From: Cryomorphaceae bacterium
Lineage (GTDB): Bacteria > Bacteroidota > Bacteroidia > Flavobacteriales > Schleiferiaceae
Length of the DNA: 64,000 nucleotides
Reading direction: 5' to 3'
Assembly (NCBI GenBank): GCA_011525035.1
Contig: WTIZ01000054.1
Span: forward strand, 76,307-140,306
Part shown: in pieces, positions 36,967 to 46,600 of the stretch
How the letters are laid out: every line of letters starts with the position of its first letter
How positions within the stretch are numbered: position 1 is the stretch's first letter
Notes under the pieces: model-generated
The model's database searches: none
The model's input: the letters and a program-made list of their open reading frames with translations, nothing else
Told to the model about the DNA's origin: nothing
Position numbers and translations under genes: made by a program

Positions 36967-37620
36967 TTACTCACTGAGTTTACCGTCTGTCATAGACCAT
37001 TTCGTAGCGCCTAGAGCTGCGAGTTCTTTGTTGTGAGTTACCACCACGATGGTTTGCCCGAGCTCTTGATTGAGTTTTAGAAGCAATTCATGCACAGCAG
37101 CGGCATTGGCACTGTCTAAGTTTCCAGTAGGCTCATCTGCCAATAACAGTGCGGGTTCGTTAATTAAAGCTCGCGCGATGGCTACGCGTTGTTGTTCACC
37201 ACCACTCATTTCATTTGGCAAGTGGTGTGCCCGATGCTCAATGCCTAACAATTGTAATAATTCGTTTGCTTTGCGTTCGGCGCTATCGTCCATCTGTCCA
37301 CTAATCCATCTCGGTAAGGTGATGTTTTCTAGTGCGGTCAATTCTGGCAGAAGATTGTGGAACTGAAAAACGAGTCCAACATGGTTGTTGCGGTAATCGT
37401 TCAATTCTTTTTTCGAAAGATTTCCCAAGGACATACCATCAAAGGAAATAGAACCGCTGTTGTAGCTGTCCAGTCCAGCAACTAGATGTAACAATGTGCT
37501 TTTGCCAGCGCCAGAGGCACCCACAATAGTGATAAAATCGCCTTTTGAAATGCGACCATTGACACCCTTGAGCACTTCCGTCGTGCCGTACGATTTATGG
37601 AGTTCCTTGACTTCGATCAT
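36967..37620 (-). CDS. ABC transporter ATP-binding protein (LolD/MacB type)
   Basis: 217 residues with Walker A VGASGAGKST (about 33-42), Q-loop LVFQFHNLLPELTALENI, signature MSGGEQQRVAIARAL, Walker B LLLADEPTGNLD and switch His in VVVTHN. The subtype (LolD, FtsE or MacB-like) is the one that works with FtsX-like permeases in lipoprotein export or tripartite efflux. No permease is next to it, so the partner must be elsewhere. It begins directly at the stop of the DUF5916 gene. Confidence 0.92.
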   Translation of the reverse strand: MIEVKELHKSYGTTEVLKGVNGRISKGDFITIVGASGAGKSTLLHLVAGLDSYNSGSISFDGMSLGNLSKKELNDYRNNHVGLVFQFHNLLPELTALENITLPRWISGQMDDSAERKANELLQLLGIEHRAHHLPNEMSGGEQQRVAIARALINEPALLLADEPTGNLDSANAAAVHELLLKLNQELGQTIVVVTHNKELAALGATKWSMTDGKLSE

Positions 37621-40047
37621 TTAACGCAAGGTAGCTGATTTCTTGATTTGGGCATAATCTAGGAAATACACCAAACGCAATGAGAAGATATTGTCTGCGG
37701 GTAGGCCACTAAGGCTTTGCATGTTCTGTATATATCCGAGATTGGCAGCATCATCAGAATTGGCCAAGGAGGCTCGATACAATAGGTTGAGTTCTCGCCC
37801 AGGCGCAAACCACAACACATACTTTAGGTCGATATTAAAGAAGTTGATTCGAAGGGTAGGGTCGACATAAGCATCCGAAGGGGTTAAGCTGCCGTCTGCA
37901 TTCAGATGATACATGGCTTCATTTTCTATCCGGTTCCAGCTGTGTCGAAGATCTAAGGTGAGGTAAGAATTCGGACCGAAAAGGTACTGACCGCGCAAGG
38001 TCTGTTCAAAGTTCCTTCTGTGACGAAGGGCCATGCCTATGGAGTCTGTACTAATGGTTTGGGCCCAACCCATTTGGTGATTGTTGCCAATCTCAATTTC
38101 TGCACGCAAATTGAATTGATCACTAATTCTGCCAATAATTTCTACCTCGCCATAACGGCCGCGAGCGTCCCAATCGGCCCACCACCATTGTCCTCCACGT
38201 ACTTCAAAGGCAAGTGGTTTTCTAAAGTCTGTACTGATCCACCCATTGTGCCAGAACGAGGCTGGATTTACGCGGTAGCGGCCCCAGACACGGGGGTCGT
38301 AGTAATCGTATTCATTCCCACGCGTTTCGACATTATAACCAAAGGCAAGAAAGCTCTTGGTCAAACCGAAGAAACTGTATTCAGCATGTAAACGCTCAAA
38401 GTTCCCCGGATTATAAAGCCGGTTGTATTGAATGCCTAGTCGGTGTCTTCTGCGTAGGAAGAACTTGTTTGGCTCCAAAAGATTGTGGCTCATTCTGAAC
38501 CTCTGGTGAAACTTGTTTCCACGCGCTTGGAAGCCAAGATCATTCGGGTCAAAATCGTTCGACAGCACTTCCAAACTATGGGTCCATCGCCAGGCTCCCG
38601 TTTGTTTACCCATATCCCAAGCACCGGCAAGACCTGCGTAGTTGTCATCCGTATCATAGATGCTTGAACGGCCAAATGCACCGTTGAAATAATGGCTGTT
38701 TTGTAGGAAGTTCAAGTTTGCAGTGATTGCAGTAACATTTGCGTCTCGAGCGTTACCGTCAGTATTCATTCGGGTGACGTTCGTGTTAATAAGCCCTATA
38801 GAGCTGTTACCACCAATTCTCTGGTCTACGGCTGTAACATTGTAATTGGTCAGCGGCTCAGTCAATACCTCTACTTGGTTGCCCAAAGAATCAGTGCCTT
38901 GGATGTAATTGGCCGCGGTGATGGCATTTAAAAAACCTACACTCAGGTTGTTGTCTGTGGTTCCGGTGAGCTTTGTAGCATTGAGCATTCGCGTGAAGCT
39001 CTGGGTGGTGTTGCTCAGATCATCCAGGTTGGCATTGGTGAAATTCTGCGGGTTTCCGCCAATTCTTCTGCTGTAAAAAAGGTCGGCTTTATTGAAAAGA
39101 TTGACCCCTTCGGTAAAGAATTGACGGTTTTCATCAAATTGGCGTTCAAAGGCCTCGAAATTGACAAATTGCTCATCGAATGCTACTTGAGAGAAATCAG
39201 GCAACAAGGTCATGTCAAGGGTGAAGCTTTTGTTTAAGCCGATTTTGATATCTGCTCCGCCCGCACGAGTCATTCGCCAATCCGTATCTCCAGATTTCTG
39301 TAATCCTCCCGTTATGTTTGGACGAAGGCTGATTCGAACGGGTGGGTCAATGACATTAATGCCTGTAAGTAGACCACTTTGTAAACTTTCGTTATCAAAA
39401 TTTCTATCAATAGGATTCCAGCTATACATGGTTCTATCACTTCGAATAGAACGCTTGATATTAAATCCCCAAGCTGGAGGCTGCGTACCGGCGCCTCCTT
39501 GAGGTATACGCAGTACTTGATAAGGGATGTATATTTCGAAACTCCATTGGTGCTCTTCTTTTACTACCGCACTCCACCAGACGGCATTCCAACTCCCGTC
39601 TTCATCGTTGTCGCTGGTTTGACGCGAATCACCTTGCACACCTGCAGCACTCAAATAGAAATTGAAATCATTGGCTCCGTCATTGAACGGATTAATAATG
39701 AGGTGAATCCAATCCGTATTGGCATTCACACGATCTCTAGGGGTCAATTGTGAAAGTATAGGTGCGCGATCATCTTTGAGTATGCCGGCAAAATAAATTC
39801 CTTCTTGTGTGTAGAAGATCCTGATGTCACTTTCTATACCCTCGGCGGCAGGCGCAGGTACAGGAAAGTACTGATCAAGTGTATTAATCCTGGCGCTTCC
39901 GGCCCATGTAGGCTCGTCGAGGACGCCATTCACGGTGATCGAAACGTCCTGGAATTCAGGTACCTCAAGGCGTTTCTTTTCCGATTCTTGACCGAAGCTT
40001 TTGAGGGAAAGGGCTACGGTTAAACAGGTTAGGATGTATTTGGTCAT
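37621..40047 (-). CDS. DUF5916 outer-membrane protein with CBM9-like N-terminal domain
   Basis: 808 residues with a signal peptide (MTKYILTCLTVALSLKSFGQ). A carbohydrate-binding family 9-like sandwich follows (ITVNGVLDEPTWAGSARI, IRIFYTQEGIYFAGIL). The DUF5916 body is rich in alternating strands (FSQVAFDEQFVNFEAFERQF, ENRQFFTEGVNLF), suggesting an outer-membrane barrel. The ATG at 40047 gives the signal peptide; upstream ATGs do not. The substrate is unknown. A large share of strands ending in aromatic residues and the C-terminal FLDYAQIKKSATLR are consistent with a barrel. Confidence 0.85.
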   Translation of the reverse strand: MTKYILTCLTVALSLKSFGQESEKKRLEVPEFQDVSITVNGVLDEPTWAGSARINTLDQYFPVPAPAAEGIESDIRIFYTQEGIYFAGILKDDRAPILSQLTPRDRVNANTDWIHLIINPFNDGANDFNFYLSAAGVQGDSRQTSDNDEDGSWNAVWWSAVVKEEHQWSFEIYIPYQVLRIPQGGAGTQPPAWGFNIKRSIRSDRTMYSWNPIDRNFDNESLQSGLLTGINVIDPPVRISLRPNITGGLQKSGDTDWRMTRAGGADIKIGLNKSFTLDMTLLPDFSQVAFDEQFVNFEAFERQFDENRQFFTEGVNLFNKADLFYSRRIGGNPQNFTNANLDDLSNTTQSFTRMLNATKLTGTTDNNLSVGFLNAITAANYIQGTDSLGNQVEVLTEPLTNYNVTAVDQRIGGNSSIGLINTNVTRMNTDGNARDANVTAITANLNFLQNSHYFNGAFGRSSIYDTDDNYAGLAGAWDMGKQTGAWRWTHSLEVLSNDFDPNDLGFQARGNKFHQRFRMSHNLLEPNKFFLRRRHRLGIQYNRLYNPGNFERLHAEYSFFGLTKSFLAFGYNVETRGNEYDYYDPRVWGRYRVNPASFWHNGWISTDFRKPLAFEVRGGQWWWADWDARGRYGEVEIIGRISDQFNLRAEIEIGNNHQMGWAQTISTDSIGMALRHRRNFEQTLRGQYLFGPNSYLTLDLRHSWNRIENEAMYHLNADGSLTPSDAYVDPTLRINFFNIDLKYVLWFAPGRELNLLYRASLANSDDAANLGYIQNMQSLSGLPADNIFSLRLVYFLDYAQIKKSATLR

Positions 40048-40133
40048 AAGGCGGCAAATATCGGTATAAACGCGCATATATCGATTTAACAACTTTACCT
40101 GTTGAATATGTTCATGATTCGACGGCTGTGCCC

Positions 40134-40141
40134 TAAATTTG
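40134..40141 (+). promoter_or_regulatory. Candidate -7 box of sucC
   Basis: TAAATTTG matches TANNTTTG and lies 21 bp upstream of the sucC ATG. No -33 TTG is present within 17-23 bp. Confidence 0.45.
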
Positions 40142-40162
40142 CGCTCAAATCAAGGAAAAACT

Positions 40163-41350
40163 ATGAACCTTCACGAATATCAAGGGAAAGAGATTTTAGC
40201 CGGTTACGGTGTACGTATCCAGCGCGGTAAAGTAGCACAAACTCCAGCAGAGGCTGTAGAGGTTGCAAAGCAGCTAACTGAAGAAACGGGTACCTCATGG
40301 TACGTGGTTAAAGCACAGGTACATGCTGGTGGTCGCGGTAAAGGCGGTGGTGTAAAGCTTGCTAAAGGCATTGATAAAGTTGAAGAAGTAGCAGATAGCA
40401 TCATCGGTATGCAATTGGTGACTCCTCAAACTTCTGCAGAAGGTAAGAAAGTACACCAAGTGTTAATCGCTGAGGATGTATACTACCCAGGCGAAAGCGA
40501 AACTTCTGAGTTCTACATGTCGGTACTTTTGAACCGCTCGACGGGTCGCAACATGATCATGTACTCTACAGAAGGTGGTATGGACATTGAGACTGTGGCA
40601 GAGGAAACACCACACTTGATTTTCACAGAAGAAATCGACCCAAAAGTAGGTTTGACTGGATTCCAAGCGCGCAAAGTAGCGTTCAACCTAGGTTTGAGCG
40701 GAGCAGCGTTCAAGGATATGACCAAATTTGTAACGGCGTTGTACAAAGCATACGAAGGTGCTGATGCGTCATTGTTCGAGATCAACCCAGTACTGAAAAC
40801 ATCAGACGATAAAATCTTAGCGGTAGATGCAAAGGTGACTATCGACGATAACGCATTGTACCGTCATAAGGACATCGCTGAGATGCGTGATACCCGTGAA
40901 GAAGACGCTACGGAAGTAGAAGCTGGCGAGGCTGGTTTGAACTTCGTAAAGCTAGACGGTAACGTAGGTTGTATGGTCAACGGTGCAGGTCTTGCGATGG
41001 CTACTATGGACATTATTAAGATGGCAGGTGGTAACCCAGCTAACTTCCTGGATGTTGGTGGTACTGCTGATGCAGCGCGTGTTGAGCAAGCATTCCGAAT
41101 CATTCTTCGCGATGAGAATGTAAAGGCAATCTTAGTGAACATCTTCGGTGGTATCGTACGTTGTGATCGTGTTGCACAAGGTGTTGTTGATGCCTATAAG
41201 AACATGGGTAACATTAACGTACCAATCATTGTACGTCTTCAAGGAACGAACGCTGAGGAAGCGAAGAAATTGATCGACGAGAGTGGACTAGAAGTACACA
41301 GTGCTATTGCATTGCAAGAAGCAGCTGACTTGGTTCAAGAGTTGGTATAA
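40163..41350 (+). CDS. sucC: Succinate-CoA ligase (ADP-forming) beta subunit
   Basis: TCA-cycle enzyme converting succinyl-CoA to succinate with ATP or GTP formation. The beta subunit has 395 residues. The ATP-grasp domain is at the N-terminus (MNLHEYQGKEILAGYGV, VKAQVHAGGRGKGGGVKLAK) and the CoA-ligase domain at the C-terminus (GAGLAMATMDIIKMAGGNPA, NFLDVGGTAD, VNIFGGIVRCD). The ATG at 40163 matches the family; an upstream ATG at 40139 would add eight residues. The alpha subunit sucD is not adjacent, which is common in Bacteroidota. A strong terminator follows. Confidence 0.97.
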   Translation: MNLHEYQGKEILAGYGVRIQRGKVAQTPAEAVEVAKQLTEETGTSWYVVKAQVHAGGRGKGGGVKLAKGIDKVEEVADSIIGMQLVTPQTSAEGKKVHQVLIAEDVYYPGESETSEFYMSVLLNRSTGRNMIMYSTEGGMDIETVAEETPHLIFTEEIDPKVGLTGFQARKVAFNLGLSGAAFKDMTKFVTALYKAYEGADASLFEINPVLKTSDDKILAVDAKVTIDDNALYRHKDIAEMRDTREEDATEVEAGEAGLNFVKLDGNVGCMVNGAGLAMATMDIIKMAGGNPANFLDVGGTADAARVEQAFRIILRDENVKAILVNIFGGIVRCDRVAQGVVDAYKNMGNINVPIIVRLQGTNAEEAKKLIDESGLEVHSAIALQEAADLVQELV

Positions 41351-41375
41351 GTCCAAAGAGATAATCTTAAATTAG

Positions 41376-41403
41376 CCCCGAGCACTTATGCTCGGGGTTT
41401 TTT
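41376..41403 (+). terminator. Intrinsic terminator of sucC, abutting the pnuC start
   Basis: 8-bp arms CCCCGAGC (41376-41383) and GCTCGGGG (41390-41397), with a 6-nt loop, are followed by six T residues. The T-tract ends at 41403, the base before the ATG of the next gene. Confidence 0.88.
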
Positions 41404-41952
41404 ATGTCCTTAGATTTTATTTTAGAATGGAGTGCCACGCTGCTGAGTTTGATCTTCCTTGTAGGAATCATTCAGCGTAAGGTATGGGCATGGCCCGCAG
41501 GTACCTTGTCTAGTGCGCTGTCGGTGGTTTTATTCTACCGTATTGGACTCTACGCAGAAACTGGACTCTACGTTTTTTACGTCGCAATGGGATTTTACGG
41601 TTGGTCTCAATGGCGCAAGAATACTTCACAAGCGACGGTTGCGCTTGTCGATCTTTCGGTGAAGACGCAGCTTTTAGCCCTACTGGGAATCCCCTTAGCT
41701 CTGATTTTAGGCTACGGATTGAATGCATTGCCCGGCGTTAGTTTTGCCTATTTCGATTCGTTTACTACCGTTTTTGGATTATGGGCTACTTGGCAGGAAA
41801 CCAGACGGATACGAACTGCTTTTCACTACTGGATTCCCTTGAATATTGCCTCCATGGTGCTCTACGGAATGAAGGGATTGCCAGTGTATGCGGGCTTAAT
41901 GGGTATATATTCTATTCTAAGCGTGGTCGGATTTATACGATGGCGCAAATAA
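41404..41952 (+). CDS. pnuC: PnuC-family nicotinamide riboside transporter
   Basis: 182 residues with about seven predicted transmembrane helices and PnuC hallmarks: KVWAWPAGTLSSALSVVLF, GLYAETGLYVFYVAMGFYGW and the closing SQWRKNT / FHYWIPLNIA region. PnuC facilitates diffusion of nicotinamide riboside or related vitamins. Its ATG directly follows the T-tract of the sucC terminator, and no other plausible start exists, so its mRNA must be leaderless or arise by read-through. A short 3' gap leads to the SIS gene. Confidence 0.85.
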   Translation: MSLDFILEWSATLLSLIFLVGIIQRKVWAWPAGTLSSALSVVLFYRIGLYAETGLYVFYVAMGFYGWSQWRKNTSQATVALVDLSVKTQLLALLGIPLALILGYGLNALPGVSFAYFDSFTTVFGLWATWQETRRIRTAFHYWIPLNIASMVLYGMKGLPVYAGLMGIYSILSVVGFIRWRK

Positions 41953-41987
41953 ATCAGTTATTTTAGTGGCCAATTCAGAGAATTAAG

Positions 41988-42587
41988 ATGCAAGCACAAC
42001 AATACATTGACCTGGTTAAATCGACTTTAGATGCCTTAGATCCCAAAGCGCTAGATGCTTTGGTTGAAGCATTCCACACGACCTATGAAAAGGGTGGCAA
42101 CATCTACACCATGGGTAACGGAGGCTCGGGTGCCTCGGCTTCTCATGCGGCAGGTGATTTCTTAAAAGGCGCGAGCTACGGCTTAGATAAGCGTTTTAAG
42201 ATGATTTGTTTGAACGACAACCTTCCATCAATGATGGCCATTGCCAACGACATTGGTTGGGAAAGTATTTTTGTGGAGCCTTTGAAGAACTTCCTCAGTG
42301 AGGACGATCTAGTGATCGGTATCAGCGGTTCTGGAAACAGTAAGAACGTGGTGAACGCCCTAGAATATGCAAACGCTAACGGTGCTACTACTGTGGCAAT
42401 GAGCGGTTTTAAGGGTGGTAAAATCTCACAGATCGCGAGCATCAACGTTCATGCGCCTGTCATGGACATGGAAGTCACGGAAGATGTGCATATGGTCATT
42501 TTCAACATCGTAAAGAAGCAAATGATGGCGCGTTTGATGGGCGATAATCCATCGATGGGCGATACCTACGACCAAAGAATAGGCTAA
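41988..42587 (+). CDS. SIS-domain sugar-phosphate isomerase (GmhA-like)
   Basis: 199 residues with one SIS domain: YTMGNGGSGASASHAAGDFL, ISGSGNSKNVVNALEYA and VTEDVHMVIFNIV. It resembles sedoheptulose-7-phosphate isomerase GmhA. By hand alignment, the catalytic His180 of E. coli GmhA is kept (His168 here), while Glu65 corresponds to Asp57. True GmhA activity is therefore uncertain. The next gene, a WlbA-like dehydrogenase, overlaps the stop by 1 bp, pointing to surface-sugar metabolism. Confidence 0.8.
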   Translation: MQAQQYIDLVKSTLDALDPKALDALVEAFHTTYEKGGNIYTMGNGGSGASASHAAGDFLKGASYGLDKRFKMICLNDNLPSMMAIANDIGWESIFVEPLKNFLSEDDLVIGISGSGNSKNVVNALEYANANGATTVAMSGFKGGKISQIASINVHAPVMDMEVTEDVHMVIFNIVKKQMMARLMGDNPSMGDTYDQRIG

Positions 42588-43567
42588 TGAAGCGTTTTGC
42601 GCTCATTGGTGCGGCAGGATACATTGCACCACGTCATCTAAAAGCCATCGCAGATTGTGGCGGAGTACTCGTTGCGGCGTACGATCCTAGCGATAGTGTT
42701 GGTCATCTTGATGCCTATTTTCCTGAAGCTGCATTTTTTACGGAATTCGAACGCTTCGATCGTCATTTGAATAAGCTCAGTGATGCTGGGAAAGGGGTAG
42801 ATTTTATTTCAATATGCTCCCCAAATTACCTGCACGACAGTCATATCAGATACGCCTTGCGCAGCGGTGCGCACTGTATTTGTGAGAAGCCATTGACCCT
42901 TCGTCCTTGGAACATTGAAGGTTTAACTAAAGTAAGTCAAAACACAGGTAATCAAGTGTTTACAATTCTTCAGTTGCGATTACACGAAAACGTGATAGCG
43001 TTGAAGAAAGAGGTTCAAAAGAAACTCCAGGAGGATCCGGAATATGTGTTCGACGTGGATCTGACCTACATTACTTCGAGAGGGAATTGGTATTACGCTT
43101 CATGGAAGGGTGATGAAGAAAAGAGTGGAGGTATTGCGACCAATATAGGGGTCCATTTCTTCGATATGCTTCACTGGATTTTCGGCGATTTAAAGGACCA
43201 AAAAGTATATACTAGAACGCACGATCGAGCTTCGGGTACGATGTATTTCAAAAACGCGAAGGTGCGTTGGTTCTTAAGTATCAATGCCGATACACTCCCT
43301 GATAGTGTAAAAGGGCAAGGAGGCCGCATACACCGTTCGTTGAGTTTTGATTCTTGGTCGTTTGATTTCACTGAAGGATTCACAGAATTACACAGCACTT
43401 CATACAGGCACATCCTAGAAGGTGGAGGTTTTAACGAAAAGGCAGCAGAAGCGGCGATAGAAATCGTACACAACATGCGAGAGCAGGAATTGGCCCCAAT
43501 GGGCGAGGATGCTCATCCACTGGCTGACCTACCTCTTGCTGCACACCCATTCTATCCGAAGAAATAG
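42587..43567 (+). CDS. Gfo/Idh/MocA-family dehydrogenase, WlbA/WbpB-like
   Basis: 326 residues. The N-terminal Rossmann fold starts FALIGAAGYIAPRHLKAIAD, then VAAYDPSDSVG and the catalytic CEKPL segment; the C-terminal alpha/beta domain has GGIATNIGVHFFDMLHWIFG. The opening is the one I associate with WlbA/WbpB, which oxidises the C3 hydroxyl of UDP-GlcNAc uronic acid. Candidates for the next three enzymes of that pathway lie at 53614-56374. It is cotranscribed with the SIS isomerase gene. Confidence 0.85.
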   Translation: MKRFALIGAAGYIAPRHLKAIADCGGVLVAAYDPSDSVGHLDAYFPEAAFFTEFERFDRHLNKLSDAGKGVDFISICSPNYLHDSHIRYALRSGAHCICEKPLTLRPWNIEGLTKVSQNTGNQVFTILQLRLHENVIALKKEVQKKLQEDPEYVFDVDLTYITSRGNWYYASWKGDEEKSGGIATNIGVHFFDMLHWIFGDLKDQKVYTRTHDRASGTMYFKNAKVRWFLSINADTLPDSVKGQGGRIHRSLSFDSWSFDFTEGFTELHSTSYRHILEGGGFNEKAAEAAIEIVHNMREQELAPMGEDAHPLADLPLAAHPFYPKK

Positions 43568-43647
43568 CATTTAAACACCTCTTTACCAATCAGTTAAAGA
43601 GTAGTCAATAGTTATTCACACCCGTTTTATTTGGCTGCGTCATTTGT

Positions 43648-43655
43648 TAGATTTG
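43648..43655 (+). promoter_or_regulatory. Candidate -7 box of dnaE
   Basis: TAGATTTG matches TANNTTTG and lies 28 bp before the dnaE ATG. A TTTG at 43630-43633 is only 14 bp away, too close for the usual -33 spacing. Confidence 0.4.
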
Positions 43656-43683
43656 AGTATTCAGCTCAGCTAACAGGATACCT

Positions 43684-46600
43684 ATGTTTTTAATTTTTGA
43701 TACCGAGACGACCGGTTTTCCAAAAGATTGGAATGCGCCCATCACGGATTTAGACAATTGGCCACGTGTGGTACAATTGGCTTGGCAAATCCATGATGAG
43801 AAAGGGGCATTGGTCGAGGTTCAAGACCACATTATCTATCCTGACGGTTTCGATATTCCGTTTAATTCGACGAAAATTCACGGTATTTCTACCGAGCGAG
43901 CACGCAATGAAGGTAAGCCACTTGAAGAAGTGCTCGCACTGTTCGAAGCCTCCATGGACAAGTGTGAATACCTCATAGGTCACAACGTCAAATTTGATCT
44001 AAACGTCACTGGCTGTGAATATTACAGGGTGAAAGGAGCGAATCCTTTGGACCAAAAGACGCCTGTAGATTCCTGTACAGAGACTACGGCCGAACTATGC
44101 CAGTTGCCTGGTGGACGCGGGGGGAGATACAAGCTTCCAAAGCTCGAGGAGCTCTATTTCCACTTGTTCAATGAAGGTTTTGCAGAAGCACATAATGCGG
44201 CATTTGACGTCGAGGCGACGGCCCGTGTTTTCTTAGAGTTGGTTCGATTAAATATCATTACACCTGAGTCTATTGGGAAGGATCAGGATTTTTTGAGTCG
44301 ATTCAAAACCGCCAATCCTTCAACCATTCAAGCCATTGGCCTTGCTGTCGAGGAAGCCAAGAAAAAGCGGGCTGAAGGCTTAGGGAAATCCGAAACAACA
44401 AATACTACAGCTTCCAAATCGACTGCTTTGCATGCAGCGGATGTGGAGTTTGCCCATCTGCATAACCACACGCAGTTCTCTATACTCCAGGCAACCACAG
44501 TAGTGGCAGATTTAGTCAATGCGGCAGTGGATAACGGACACGCAGGTGTTGCCATTACCGATCTCGGTAACCTGATGGGCGCTTTCCATTTCAATCGTTC
44601 AGTCATGAAGGTCCCTGGAAACAGGGAGGCCTACGAGCACAACGAGAAAGTTAAAGCGGGCGAGCTTGACGAGCCGCTCAAAGAATATCCCTTTGTCGGC
44701 GTTATCGGCTGTGAATTCTACGTTTGTGAGGACCGCCTTGACCGCAGTAAAAAGGACGACGGTTACCAAATTGTAGTTTTAGCGAAAAACAAAAACGGCT
44801 ACCACAACCTTGCAAAACTCAGCAGTGAAGGGATGTTGAACGGGTATTACTATGTACCTCGTATCGACAAAAGCGTGCTACTAGAGCATAAGGAAGACCT
44901 CATTGTGCTTTCGGGTGGGCTGCGAGGTGAAGTGCAGCATCTTTACTTAAATGTAGGAGAGACACAAGCCAGAGCCGCCTTAGAATGGTGGCATGAACAC
45001 TTTGGTGACGATTTCTACCTCGAGCTCAATAGACATGGGTTGGACGAGGAGGATCATGTCAACCTTCAACTCTTGAAATATGCCGAAGAATACGGCATTA
45101 AATACATCGCCGCCAATAATACGTTCTACCTTACTCAAGACAACGCAGACGCTCATGATATTTTGCTTTGTGTGAAAGAGGGCGCGCAAAAGAGCACACC
45201 TATTGGCCGAGGTCGAGGATTCCGTTACGGATTCCCGAACCAAGAGTTCTACTTCAAGAGCAAAGAAGAAATGGTAGAGTTGTTTTCAGATATTCCTGAA
45301 GCGCTCAATACCACAAAAGAGATCCTCGATAAGGTCGAGCTCTATCCTTTGGAGCGCAATGTTCTACTTCCAGCTTTTGATATACCAGAGCAATTCCAAG
45401 ATCCTCAAGATGCCATAGACGGCGGTCAACGCGGTGAGAACGCCTACCTCAGGCATTTGACCTATGAAGGTGCAAAAGCGCGTTACGGAGAAATCACTCC
45501 AGAGATAGACGAGCGCTTGGACTTCGAATTAGAAACCATTGCACGCACAGGGTATCCGGGGTATTTCTTGATTGTTCAGGACTTCTGTGAGGCTGCACGC
45601 CAAATGGGGGTGAGTGTAGGTCCGGGACGTGGTTCTGCAGCAGGTTCAGCAGTAGCCTATGCGACAGGAATTACCAATGTAGATCCCATTAAATACGACC
45701 TACTTTTTGAGCGTTTCTTGAACCCGGAACGTGTATCGCTTCCCGATATTGATATCGACTTCGACGATGAAGGACGAGATAGAGTGATCCAATATGTGAT
45801 TGATAAATACGGTGCACCTCAGGTCGCTCAAATCATCACCTACGGGTCTATGGCTGCCAAGAGTTCTATCCGCGATGCAGGCCGAGTGCTTGAGCTGCCA
45901 TTGCCAGATACGGACCGCATCGCAAAGCTCATCCCAGATATGGCCAAGCTCAAAAAGCTTTGGGCACTCGATGAAAAGGGGCTCAAGAGTAAATTCAATG
46001 CAGAGGATGCGGCGATGGTACGTCAGCTTAAGGAGCTCTCTGAAGGAGATTCTCTAGAAGCCACCACCATCAATCAAGCACTTGTATTAGAGGGGTCTTT
46101 ACGCAATACAGGTATTCATGCCTGTGGGGTAATTATCACGCCAAGCGATATCCGCGAGCTCGTACCAGTGGCACGCGCCAAGGATAGCGATATGTGGTGT
46201 ACCCAGTTTGATAACTCGGTGGTAGAAGATGCCGGTTTGCTCAAGATGGATTTCTTGGGACTTCGAACGCTGACCATCATTAAGGAAGCTTGTCGATTGG
46301 TCAAGCAACGTCACGGGGTAGAATTGGACCCAGATAGCTTTCCATTGGACGATACCAAGACTTATGAGCTTTTCCAGCGCGGTGAAACTGTCGGTATTTT
46401 CCAGTACGAGAGTGCGGGTATGCAGAAGTATTTGAAGGAGCTCAAGCCTACGGAGTTTGCAGATCTCATTGCGATGAACGCCCTATACCGTCCAGGTCCT
46501 TTGGAATATATTCCTGAGTTCATCGACCGTAAGCACGGGAGAAAGGAGATCAGCTATGACCTCGACGCCATGGAAGGCAAGCTCAAGGAGACCTACGGAA

